Shown here: positions 1-9,700 of the stretch, in pieces
Layout: every line of letters begins with the position of its first letter
Position numbering within the stretch: position 1 is the first letter of the stretch
Assembly (NCBI GenBank): GCA_913054135.1
Contig: CAJXJK010000010.1
Coordinates: forward strand, 1 to 64,000
Length of the DNA stretch: 64,000 nt
Source: an uncultured Flavobacteriales bacterium
Lineage (GTDB): Bacteria; Bacteroidota; Bacteroidia; Flavobacteriales_D; Crocinitomicaceae
Reading direction: 5' to 3'
Program-made: the position numbers and the translations under genes
Notes under the pieces: generated by a model
What the model saw: the letters and a program-made list of their open reading frames with translations, nothing else
Database searches by the model: none
Told to the model about the DNA's origin: nothing

Positions 1-53
1 CAATGTCTGATAAGAGATATAAAGAACGAGGTCACGTGACAGTATTGAAATAA
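1..53 (+). CDS. 3' end of a T9SS type B cargo protein (partial)
   Basis: The reading frame with codons starting at base 3 runs open from the left edge to a TAA at 51-53 and ends in the residues RGHVTVLK. The same kind of ending (GHVTVIK, GHVLLMK, GHVQLIK) closes the three complete type B gliding-motility-associated C-terminal domains in this window, so this is most likely the last few codons of another T9SS type B cargo gene that lies to the left. Too short for the ORF track. The strong hairpin just downstream fits as its terminator. Only the tail is visible, so nothing can be said of the rest of the protein. Confidence 0.7.
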   Translation, partial: MSDKRYKERGHVTVLK

Positions 54-56
54 GAC

Positions 57-87
57 AAAAAGGAAAGCGATTTTAGCTTTCCTTTTT
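57..87. terminator. Bidirectional intrinsic terminator
   Basis: A 12-bp perfect inverted repeat (57-68 against 76-87, loop of 7) is flanked by an A-run on one side and a T-run on the other, so it can stop transcripts from both sides. The stop codon of the minus-strand GH3 gene (73-75) lies inside the loop, and the plus-strand partial gene ends four bases before it. Confidence 0.85.
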
Positions 88-1683
88 TTTGATCTCGCTT
101 TGCCATTTCACGGCCATTTTTGCATTTTCTTCTTCTATAATAGCAATATACCTTTCCCAATCAAGGGCTAGTTGTCCTTTTAATACTCTTGGAAACTTAT
201 GTTGTGATCCGTACTTGTCTATTAGTTTTAGAAAGTCATAGAATACAGAAGTAGGAAGAACTTCAATCTCCATCAATTTGAGTGTAAATAGTCGTTCTAC
301 TTTGTAGTCTGCATTTAACTCACAGAGCTTTTCATCAAGCTCATGTTTTAGACTTACCGAATTTATTGGAGAGTTGCTCGCGATATACCATTTGTGGTAG
401 AAATTCCCGTCTTCGAATGTGCCGCCAACAACTGCAAATTCGTCTATTCGCAAATTTTTCTCATATGCAATCGAGGATATGGCTTCAGTCATATTGTCAA
501 CTGAAAGATGTTCTCCGCAAAGGCTTAAGAAGTGCTTGGTTCTGCCGGTAATTTTAAAAGAGAGGTCTTTTAAGTTTGTAAATTGAATGGTATCGCCTAG
601 TAAATATCTAAAAGCACCACTATTAGTTGTAATAAGAAGTGCGTAGGTCGTGTTTTCTTTCACCTCTGAGATGGTCAGTGCTGAATTATATTCCCGAAGG
701 TTTCCATCCTTATCGAAATGATCCAAATTGAAAGGGATGAATTCATAATACGTTCCATCTTTAATGTTCAATTTAAGCTGAGTTGATGTGCTTGATTGAT
801 ATCCAAAAAATCCTTCAGAAGCCAAGTAGGTGTCAAGATAGATGACTTTCTCATTGAACAAACGATTAAAGGAGTTGATGTATGGGTCAAATTGAACTCC
901 ACCATGAATGTAAAAACGTATGTTAGGCCAAATTTCGAATATAGAATTTAGCTGGTACCGATCAAGGATTTTGTTAATTAGAATTTGAACCCATGAAGGC
1001 ACTCCACAAATAATCCCAATGTCCCACTTAGGTGCCATATCAACAATGCGATTCAGTTTTTCATCCCAATCAGCAATGGCCCTGATCTTCTTAGATGGTT
1101 TTGTAAATGGGTTAAGCCATGACGGAACCTTGCCAGTTAATATTCCTGATAGATCGCCTTCAAATTGAGTATTCACTTTCGTTAGGTTGGTACTTCCACC
1201 TACGAATAACACCTCTTTTTCGAAGAAAGAGACAGGAAGTTTTAATTCACTCAAAGAGCTTAACTGTCTCATGCATGTTTTACGAATACTTTTGACCATC
1301 TCGTCAGAAACCGGAATTCTTTTACTTGATGCATTAGTGGTTCCTGATGTTAGTGCAAAGTTGGAAATTTTTCCAGGCCAAGAAACGTCTGAAACTCCAT
1401 TTAACGTTTTGTGCCAGTACTTTTTGTACATGTAATCGTACTGAAAAATCGGAACGCTTTTAGCGAAATAATTCTCTAATTGATTCGATTTATAAAAATT
1501 TTGAAAGTTGTGATCTTTACCGAATTCAGTTTGTTTGGAGTAGCTCAGAATATCTTTGAGAACTCTTTGTTGAATTGCTTGATGGCTTTCCGATTCAAGA
1601 TTTTTTGTATTCTGTTTATGTGCAAATTGAGTAGCACCTTTAACAATTGGTCCAACAATCATTCTGGATAGTTTAATTTTCAA
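73..1683 (-). CDS. GH3-like acyl-adenylating protein
   Basis: A 536-residue protein of the GH3 (auxin-responsive promoter) superfamily, a branch of the ANL adenylating enzymes widespread in Bacteroidota. The three GH3 nucleotide-binding regions are visible: ALTSGTTNASSKRIPVS near residue 111 (phosphate-binding loop), YLASEGFFGYQ near 286, and TNSGAFRYLLGDTIQF near 356. Plant members conjugate acyl acids to amino acids after adenylation; the substrate of the bacterial enzymes is not established, so no specific reaction is assigned. No signal peptide or membrane segment is seen, so it should be cytoplasmic. It stands alone, facing the same way as the helicase gene behind it but separated by about 90 bases. 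Confidence 0.9.
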   Translation of the reverse strand: MKIKLSRMIVGPIVKGATQFAHKQNTKNLESESHQAIQQRVLKDILSYSKQTEFGKDHNFQNFYKSNQLENYFAKSVPIFQYDYMYKKYWHKTLNGVSDVSWPGKISNFALTSGTTNASSKRIPVSDEMVKSIRKTCMRQLSSLSELKLPVSFFEKEVLFVGGSTNLTKVNTQFEGDLSGILTGKVPSWLNPFTKPSKKIRAIADWDEKLNRIVDMAPKWDIGIICGVPSWVQILINKILDRYQLNSIFEIWPNIRFYIHGGVQFDPYINSFNRLFNEKVIYLDTYLASEGFFGYQSSTSTQLKLNIKDGTYYEFIPFNLDHFDKDGNLREYNSALTISEVKENTTYALLITTNSGAFRYLLGDTIQFTNLKDLSFKITGRTKHFLSLCGEHLSVDNMTEAISSIAYEKNLRIDEFAVVGGTFEDGNFYHKWYIASNSPINSVSLKHELDEKLCELNADYKVERLFTLKLMEIEVLPTSVFYDFLKLIDKYGSQHKFPRVLKGQLALDWERYIAIIEEENAKMAVKWQSEIKKKES

Positions 1684-1771
1684 TCCAAATGTATGTCACC
1701 TATGTTATTCTAATCAATTCTATTGAATATCAAAATGTTAAGAGAAGTGAACAAATTGTTACGAGCGCTAG

Positions 1772-3007
1772 CTAACGTTTTTTCTTTTTACGTTTCTTCT
1801 TTTTCTCCTCTTCGTTAGAGTCGATAAGCTTTTGCCAATCATTTGAGCCATCATCTGTGTATTGTATGGTCTCTTTATATTCACCTTTGTCTACGATTGC
1901 TCTTTCTACAGGAACAGAAATATAGTTTTCAATCGCTTCTAGCAATTCTTTTTCTTCCTTTGCACAAAATGCAAGTGCCTTTCCACGATCTCTTCCTCGC
2001 CCTGTTCGTCCAACTCTATGAACATAATTCTCTGCTAATTCAGGAAGGTCATAATTCACCACAAAATCAATATTCGGAATATCGATCCCTCTCGCAGTGA
2101 CGTCAGTAGCGATTAGAATTTTATTGTTACCCTTTTTAAAGTTAGCAAGCACATCTTCACGTTCTCTTTGTTCCTTATCTCCATGAATAGTATCGCTTGA
2201 AACGGCAACTCTCGCCATTGCAGCCTTTACTCTTTCAGCTCTAACTTTTGTTCTAACAAAAACCAAAAACTTTAAGTCCTCATTCTCTTTGATCAAACGT
2301 TCTAGAAAAAATCGCTTGTCATCCATTTCAACAAATGCCACTGAGTGTGCAACATTTTTTGAAACAGGGTCTTTAGGAGATATTTGAATTCTAATGGCAT
2401 TACGAACAAGAGAATAAGCTAGTTTCTTAATCTTCTTATCAATAGTCGCAGAAAAGAATAGTGTTTGTCTATTTTTTGGAAGATACTTTATCAAATCTTC
2501 AATGTCTTTATAAAAACCGAGGTCTAACATGTGGTCAGCCTCATCAAGAATTAATGTTTGAATCTTATCCATTTTCAGAAAACCTTGACTTGCCAAATCA
2601 AACATTCTTCCCGGGGTTGTGACAATAATGTCTACACCTCTTATAAGTGCGTCAATTTGATCATCTTGTTCAACTCCGCCGTAGATACACTGAGTTCTTA
2701 TTCTTGTGTTTCGACATAAAGAATGAAACACTTCAGTTATTTGTATTGCCAATTCTCTAGTTGGAACCATTACAATAACCCTTGGTACAGTTTCTTTCGT
2801 TTTTTTCTTGGCGAATTGTAGTTTATCGATAATAGGAATAGCAAAAGCCGCCGTTTTTCCGGTACCTGTTTGGGCAATTGCCAATAGGTCTTCCCCTTTT
2901 TGAATATGTGGGATACATTTGAATTGAATATCAGTGGGTCTTTTGAACCCCATGTTATGAAGGTTATCCTTCAGTTGGTCTGATATTCTATAGTCGTCAA
3001 ATCTCAT
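1772..3007 (-). CDS. DEAD-box ATP-dependent RNA helicase, RhlE type
   Basis: A 411-residue helicase core with all motifs in order: Q-motif (GFKRPTDIQ), Walker A AQTGTGKT, PTRELA, TPGR, DEAD, SAT, then the second RecA domain with TDVTARGIDIP and HRVGRTGR, ending in a very basic lysine tail (EEEKKKKRKKKKR), which probably helps bind RNA. Role in the family: unwinding RNA in ribosome assembly, RNA decay or cold growth. The ORF track begins nine codons upstream, but the start at 3007 (MRFDDYRISDQ) fits the family and lies eight bases after a perfect TAnnTTTG promoter box, so the upstream codons are probably untranslated. Cytoplasmic. Confidence 0.95.
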   Translation of the reverse strand: MRFDDYRISDQLKDNLHNMGFKRPTDIQFKCIPHIQKGEDLLAIAQTGTGKTAAFAIPIIDKLQFAKKKTKETVPRVIVMVPTRELAIQITEVFHSLCRNTRIRTQCIYGGVEQDDQIDALIRGVDIIVTTPGRMFDLASQGFLKMDKIQTLILDEADHMLDLGFYKDIEDLIKYLPKNRQTLFFSATIDKKIKKLAYSLVRNAIRIQISPKDPVSKNVAHSVAFVEMDDKRFFLERLIKENEDLKFLVFVRTKVRAERVKAAMARVAVSSDTIHGDKEQREREDVLANFKKGNNKILIATDVTARGIDIPNIDFVVNYDLPELAENYVHRVGRTGRGRDRGKALAFCAKEEKELLEAIENYISVPVERAIVDKGEYKETIQYTDDGSNDWQKLIDSNEEEKKKKRKKKKR

Positions 3008-3015
3008 TCTAAGTG

Positions 3016-3023
3016 CAAAGATA
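3016..3023 (-). promoter_or_regulatory. Promoter -7 box for the helicase gene
   Basis: The minus strand reads TATCTTTG, a perfect match to the Bacteroidota -7 consensus TAnnTTTG. It ends only eight bases before the chosen ATG at 3007, implying a very short or no 5' leader. No convincing -33 TTTG was found at the usual 19-base spacing. Confidence 0.6.
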
Positions 3024-3098
3024 GTCAAGGTCAAAGAACTTCTAATTTAAATGACCTAATAACAACATTCAGTTAACATCTCTAGAACTCAATCCACC

Positions 3099-3106
3099 TA
3101 ACTTTG
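3099..3106 (+). promoter_or_regulatory. Promoter -7 box upstream of the candidate small RNA
   Basis: TAACTTTG matches the TAnnTTTG consensus and is identical to the box at 3217-3224 in front of the DUF2480 gene. No good -33 element is seen. Transcription from here would run into the terminator at 3180-3212, about 100 bases later. Confidence 0.45.
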
Positions 3107-3212
3107 ATCCAACGATTAAAGCCAACGGGCTATCGAGTTTCTTAATCGGCATTTTTGCTGGTAGATTTTTTCATGTAAGATACCTCTCATCCCCTGAGAG
3201 GTATTTCTTTTT
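3107..3212 (+). ncRNA. Candidate small RNA or leader RNA of about 100 nt
   Basis: Between the divergent helicase and DUF2480 genes lies a promoter-like box, then an RNA that could fold into a long hairpin (CGATTAA 3113-3119 pairing with TTAATCG 3142-3148, with an inner AGCC/GGCT helix 3120-3123 with 3128-3131), then a strong intrinsic terminator. No ORF of useful length lies inside. A second identical promoter box follows the terminator, so the downstream gene need not depend on read-through. Alternative: an attenuator-type leader of the DUF2480 gene. No known RNA family was recognised. Confidence 0.4.
3180..3212 (+). terminator. Intrinsic terminator without an upstream protein gene
   Basis: A 10-bp perfect stem (3180-3189 with 3195-3204, 5-base loop) is followed by TTCTTTTT. 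It faces the plus strand, yet no plus-strand coding gene lies upstream: the next gene to the left is on the minus strand. It therefore most likely ends a small RNA. Confidence 0.8.
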
Positions 3213-3216
3213 ATCA

Positions 3217-3224
3217 TAACTTTG
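3217..3224 (+). promoter_or_regulatory. Promoter -7 box for the DUF2480 gene
   Basis: TAACTTTG matches TAnnTTTG and sits eight bases before the ATG at 3233, the same geometry as on the helicase side. The expected -33 position would fall inside the terminator hairpin and shows no TTTG. Confidence 0.6.
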
Positions 3225-3232
3225 CATCATAG

Positions 3233-3736
3233 ATGTCTGATGAAATTGTAAATAAAGTAGCTAAAGCCCAAATTGAACAAATTGATTTGAAAGATTTCCT
3301 CTTTAAGGGTGAAATCAAAGAAATTGATTTAAAAGATCAATTATGGAATGAGTTAGTATTGAAAGAATCTGATTTTCGCGCTTGGGTTAAAGAACATGAT
3401 TGGGATTCTTATTCAGATCAAGTAGTGTGCGTCTTCTGTTCGGCTGATGCAATAGTTCCTGCCTGGGCCTTTATGTTGGTGACCGCCGAACTAAAGGATC
3501 CTAAAAAAGTAGTTTTCGGTTCGAAAAAAGACGCAGACAAACAATTGTTTTTTGAAGCTATTGCAAATTGGGATGTATCCGATCTAACAGACAAGCGAGT
3601 TATGGTGAAGGGTTGCTCAGATATTCCTGAACCTAATCAGGCATACGTTGAATTCACGGCGAAACTTTTACCAGTTGTGAAGAGTTTGATGTTCGGTGAG
3701 CCTTGTTCGGCTGTTCCGGTCTACAAAAAAAGATAA
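3233..3736 (+). CDS. DUF2480 family protein
   Basis: A 167-residue soluble acidic protein that I recognise as the Bacteroidota-specific DUF2480 family; no biochemical function is known. Visible features are a repeated ID/EIDLKD motif near the N-terminus (residues 17-34), a central VVCVFCSADAIVPAWAFML segment containing a Cys-rich turn, and a second Cys pair region (VKGCSDIPEPNQ, GEPCSAVPVY) towards the end. No signal peptide. Its stop codon at 3734-3736 directly abuts the stop of the convergent giant adhesin gene, leaving no intergenic base. The promoter box at 3217 supports this start. Confidence 0.8.
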   Translation: MSDEIVNKVAKAQIEQIDLKDFLFKGEIKEIDLKDQLWNELVLKESDFRAWVKEHDWDSYSDQVVCVFCSADAIVPAWAFMLVTAELKDPKKVVFGSKKDADKQLFFEAIANWDVSDLTDKRVMVKGCSDIPEPNQAYVEFTAKLLPVVKSLMFGEPCSAVPVYKKR

Positions 3737-6700
3737 CTACTTAATCACTGTAACGTGACCATGGTATTCTTTGAGGTCGGCCTCATTATCAAGTGGAGCT
3801 CCAATGATTTTCCAAACATAGACACCATCTTGTACAATAACATCTTGATAAGTTCCATCCCATCCTTGTTCTAAGTCTTCTGTCTGAAAAATGAGTTCGC
3901 CCCATCTATTGAAGATGTATAGTTGATACCAATCAGGGTGGAAGTAGTTCGCCACTGGTTTGAAAATGGTATTGTCTGAATAACCATCTAATATGATAGT
4001 GTTCGGAACGAATAAGAATAATTCATTGCTTATTTCAATTGGTCCACAAGTGGTATCTGTACATCCATAATCATTTTCAGCAACCAAACAAACGGTAATT
4101 GCACTTTCAGTTGGCAAGTTGATGAGACTCATTGTTGCATCATTTGTAGTAACTGTATCGCCTAACAAAAACCATTGGCTCATAGTATAATTAGTTGAGT
4201 TATTAATCAAGTCTACTTCCGTATCATAAATTGTTAAGTCGGATGGACTGACCGTAAAGTTGGCTTCAGGTAATCCGAATATTTGAATTGGATTAATGAA
4301 TGAAGTATCAACAGGACATCCATTTGCTGAAGTGAAATTCAAGTTAATATTCCCAAATCCAGGGTCAGAATAAGTAATGTACAGATTATTGAAAGTCGCA
4401 GAATCAATTACTCCATAAGACGTATCCCAGAATAAATCAGAACCAATTTCAGCCAAATTAACTCCAATTGTATAGTTCACTTGGAAAGGAGGGCATCCAC
4501 CAGTTACACCTGGTGTAAGAGTAATAATTGGGTCAGGGAATATACTTACATGAATAGTGTCAGATGTTGTGAGATTACATTCATCAGTAACATCAATGTA
4601 GAATGTCGTGGATGTTCCTGGAGAAGGATAAATATATGGGATTGTATCGCCGGTATTCCATAAGTAGCTGTAATCTTCTAATTGATCAGTAGCTAAAGAA
4701 GAAAGTATTAGCGGTTCATTTGGACAAATAATTGTATCGTTCGAAGTAATCAATACAGGAGCTGGAGCGACATCAACAACCATTGTGTCTGATTGAACCA
4801 TACATCCATTTGCATCTGTCACAGTAGCATAAAAAATAGTGTCCACCAAAATAGGTTCAAATATCAATTCATCAGTTGACTGCCCATTATTTATGTCAAA
4901 AATATAAGGCTGTGTACCTCCGGTTGCAACAACAGAAAAGTAGACAGAGTCACCCAAACAGATGTAAGTGTCTGGTGTTACAAAGGCTTGCATAGGTTGT
5001 GGGGTCGGAACAAATACTTGCATACTATCGCCAGGACAACCATTAGCATCTTGAACATAGGCCCAATAAGTATCAGAAGGTAGGCCCGTATAATTTGTAT
5101 TTGCTGTAAATGGTCCACCATTTAAAGAATAGAATCCTGCATTCGCACTATAGATATCTACAATTCCGTCTGAATCTCCAAAACAGCTTACACCTTGAGC
5201 AAGAACGCTATCAATGTTAGCTTCAATTGGTTCATTCACCACAAAATTCAATGAATCAAGTGTACAGTTATTGTCGTCAGTCACAATTAATGAATAGGTG
5301 CCGTCACATACATTCGTAGCAACTGCATCAGAGTTTCCTGCAATTCCGCCACTCCATGAGTAGCTATAAGTACCTCCAATTGGACCTCCAATAACGTTTG
5401 GAGTAATTACACCATCACATAATCCATAACAACTGGCGTCTTGAATAACGAAAGGATCGAAAGCTAACACATCAGGCTCAGTGATATTCTGAATCATTGT
5501 CATTTGACAACCATTGGCATCAGTTACCATAATATCATAGGCTCCTGCCGAAAGACCGTTAAATTCACCTACACCTTGAGATGTGACACCATTATCAATA
5601 CTAAATTCAAACGGAATCGTTCCACCTGTCGCAGATAGCGAAATCTCACCACTTAAATCTTCAAAGCAAAGAAGATCTTGAGGAGTTGAGAGAATTACAA
5701 TTTGATCAGGCTCAGTTAAATCAACCATAGAACTTGTGATACATCCATTTCCATCTTGAAGGAAGACAACATAAGAACCGTCAGTAAGACCAGTAAAATT
5801 ATTTGAAACTTGGAAAGCCGGAGATCCATTGATTGCATACATATGAACCCCAACTCCACCTGAAGAAGTAACAGTAATAGTACCTTCATTTCCACCAAAA
5901 CATAATGGATTTGTGAAGGCAACATTATCTATTTGTGGCTCAGGGTCGGCCAGTATCGTTACGGTAGAATCAATTTGACAAAGGTTATTGTCCTGTAGCA
6001 CTAAATCATAATCTCCCGGAGCTAATCCTACAAAGTTATTTGATGCTTGGAAGGTTGAGCCTCCATCTATACTATAGTCATAGGTTGGTGTTCCGTTGGC
6101 TGCAACAATTGAAAGGTCGGCATTGTTGTTACCACAAGTTGCAACAGATGTCACAATATCCATACTGAGTTCAGTTGGTTCATTTACACATTCATTAATA
6201 GTCAGATTACAACCATTATCATCTTCTAAATAAACATCATAACATCCGGCAATTAGATCTGTCAAAATGTTAGATGATTGCTGAGTTATACCTCCGTCAC
6301 TAGAGTAGATATAAGGAGGTGTTCCTCCTGAGGGTGCAACAGTAATTGATCCTTCGTCAGATCCAAAACATTGAGTGTTGACTATTGCATTCACCATGTC
6401 TAATACTAATGGTTCAGTTAGTGTTTGCGTGGTATCGAAAGTACATCCTAAATCATCAGTTACTGCAATGTTATGCACTCCCGCATCCAAATTCAAAAAT
6501 ACTCCAGTAGTGTTAGTTGCGACTAAAGTATATTCATAAGGTGCAGTTGCGCCATTAGCCCCAATTTGTATGAAACCAGTTCCGTCTCCGTTGCAGGCCA
6601 AATTGCTTGGGTTGATTAGTGCAGACCAAGGCGCAGGCTCAACAAGGGTCACTTGAATTGCACCCAAACATCCAACTCCGTCTTGCACTACCAAGTCATA

Positions 6701-9700
6701 ATCTCCTGATGTGAGTCCTGTAAATGTTGTTGTCGCAAAGAAATTGATTCCGCCGTCTATTGAGTAAGTATAGTTTCCGTCTCCACCAGTAATATTTGAA
6801 AAATTAATTTCACCATCTGCTCCATCAGGGCAAGTAATGTTTGTGAGGGTGTTGTCGAAAATAACAGAATCAGGTTGAGTAATATTAATTTCTTGGATGC
6901 TAACGCAAAGACCATTATCCACAACAGTAACATAATGCTGTCCCGCACATAGCCCAAAGAAAGATCCATTACCCTGAGAACCTCCTGTATTTATTGAGTA
7001 GTTGAATGGAGGAGTACCGTTAGTTTGTGATATTTGGGCACCACCATTACATGAGTTGAAACAAGTAGCAGGAAATTGAAAATCAATTTGAGTGGTCATT
7101 ATATTATCAGATAATGCCGAGAAAGTAGAATCAAAGCAGCCATTATCATCTTCAACCACTAGATTGTATAATCCTGAAAACAATGAACCGAAGAAGCCAT
7201 TCCCAACTTGAGTTGTTATACCTCCATCAATCGAATACACATATGGTGCTAGACCACCACTTGCAATGATTTCAAAAGATCCATCATTGGCTCCACAATT
7301 TGACGGGTTATTCGCAACAAATGTAAAGTCAAATGGTGGTGGGTCAATAATAGAAATCAGCTCTGTGAATTCGCAACCATTGTCGTCTTGAATCACGACA
7401 TTATAATCCCCCGCCATAAGGCCAGTAATTGGAGAAGCTCCTGTAAATGCTGTTCCATTATCAACACTGAATTGATATGCTGGAGTTCCGCCGGACGGAG
7501 CAAATGAGATCTCACCTCCAGGAGTTTGATGACATAAAGGATCAACAGTTCCTTGGACAGATGACAATGCTGTTGGCTCGGTGATTACTTCAACTGAATT
7601 TGCCAAACAACCATTTGCATCTTTAACCACTACACTGATGTTACCATCACACAAACCTGTCAAGGTTGGAAATAATGAAAAGGTAACTCCGTTATCGTCA
7701 CTGTACTCATAAGGGGGATTTGCACCACTCGCCACAATATCGATTTCTCCGTCACAAATGTCAAAACAACTGGCATTTGAAACAGTAGTATTGTATGATA
7801 AAACTGTTGGTTGGTCTATCACGAAATCAACTGAACCAGTGCAGCCATTTGCATCCGTGACCACAACTGTATGGTTGCCTGCCCCAACTGAAGGGAAGCT
7901 GTTTGACGGTTGATTTGGCCCAGCATTTAAACTATATTCTAAAGGTGCAGTTCCGAAATTTACTCCAATAATAACCGAACCATTAAGTCCACCAAAACAG
8001 GTAACATCATTTAAAACATCAACGAATGGATCTGGTGAAGGTTCGTCAATAATATCAAGTACAATGGATGCTGTGCATCCGTTTGCGTCAGTTACATCAA
8101 TTGTATAGTTACCTTGATCTAAATTTGAGAATAATCCTGAGGCCTGTCCCGGAGCAGCATTAAGTGAATATGAAAATGGTGCTGTTCCGCCAATTGCATC
8201 AACTTCTATTTCACCATTGTCTAACGAACAAGTTTCATTTGTTAATGATATTTGAACTAATTGAAGTACGTCTGGCTCAAAAATAGTGTTCGGAAATACT
8301 GCCTGACAATTATTGACATCTGTAATCGTTATTACAGCCGCTCCTGTACAAAGCCCTGAATATGTGTCAGAAACTTGACTTGGAGCGCCACCTAATGAAT
8401 AATTATAGGGAATGGTTCCTCCTGTTGTGTTTGCTTGAATTTGCCCATCACATAAACCATTACAACTAACAGAGTCGATAGTGAATGTGGCATCTAGCAA
8501 ATCAGGTTGATTCAAGACAATGGTCGTGTCGAATATACAATCAGGACCAAAACTTAATTGCACGTCATAGTTGCTAGCTCCAATAGTATTAAAACTGCCG
8601 GTTGCTTGACTTGATGTTCCTCCATCAATACTATAATCTGTAGCGTAAATATCTGTAATCAAAATAGAACCATCAGTTAAGCCAAAACATGTTGGGTCGG
8701 CCAAAATAAAATCTGGATCAATAGAACAACACTCAGAGGTTGTCATTGGCTGCACGTTAACTGTTACAATTGTAGAATCTATACAGACACTTCCGCCCTC
8801 AATGAAGTAAGTGTAATGATAAACTCCTGGCAATAATGAACTAACTGCAATTGAGTCTCCAAATAAGGCTCCAGAGTTGTCTGTATCTTCCCAATATCCT
8901 CCAGGATCGGATGTTCCGATTAGAAGATTTGGTAGTGCAATGTCTGCTGTATCGGCGCAGGCTGAAATCGAGTCGCCAACACCTATTTCAATATCTTGAA
9001 TGTTCGTGAACACTAATGTGGACATTTCGCAGATGGTATCGGGAGCAGCTCCACAGCAATCCAAGATTTTGCAAACAGTGAGGTCTAAAGTATCAGGCCC
9101 GGTTGTGGTAAGATCTCTGGTATAAGTAAAGAATAGAGAGTCGGCATTGAAGCCATCAATGGTCACCATTCCTCCTAAAGATGGATCATGAAACTCGGCT
9201 GAAACATCTATGTAAGGACCTTCAATTGAGTAGGTCGTGAAGGTACTTGATTCACTTTCACAAACTATAAATGATGTAGTGTCCCCTTGATCAACTTGAA
9301 CAAATTGTGAAAATCCGGTAAAGTAACCGGCTGATCCCCTTGGCCCTTGAAGAGTCAATAATGCTACATTAATTATACTGTCAGATTCTACTACAAAATC
9401 TCCAGTTCCGCCCGGAATTTTATAGGTCAACCAGCAGCTATTTCCAGGTACTGTGAGTCCGCCAGTCAATGGTGTAGCAGATCCGTTAACCCATACACTT
9501 GCGTTTGCTCTGGCAGTGATGCTCACTGTTGGCACTCCGATTAAATTAATTGAAGGGATAACTACTTTTTTAAATCCGTTACATCTTAAGGGCGGAATAA
9601 AATTCAAACTTGTAGCGGCCGGACTTGTTCCAGAAAGAGACTGGTACATGAATACTGGCTGTGATGTTTCTATATAAATATTGTCATTCGCAGAGTATGC

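Noticed and set aside
366-1671. Three plus-strand ORFs of 61-82 codons over the GH3 gene.
   Set aside because: They are shadows of the well-supported minus-strand gene and show no domain.
4985-8705. Regularly spaced repeats that might suggest a CRISPR or tandem DNA repeat array.
   Set aside because: The units are about 230 bases, diverged in DNA, and encode SprB-type protein modules in one long frame.
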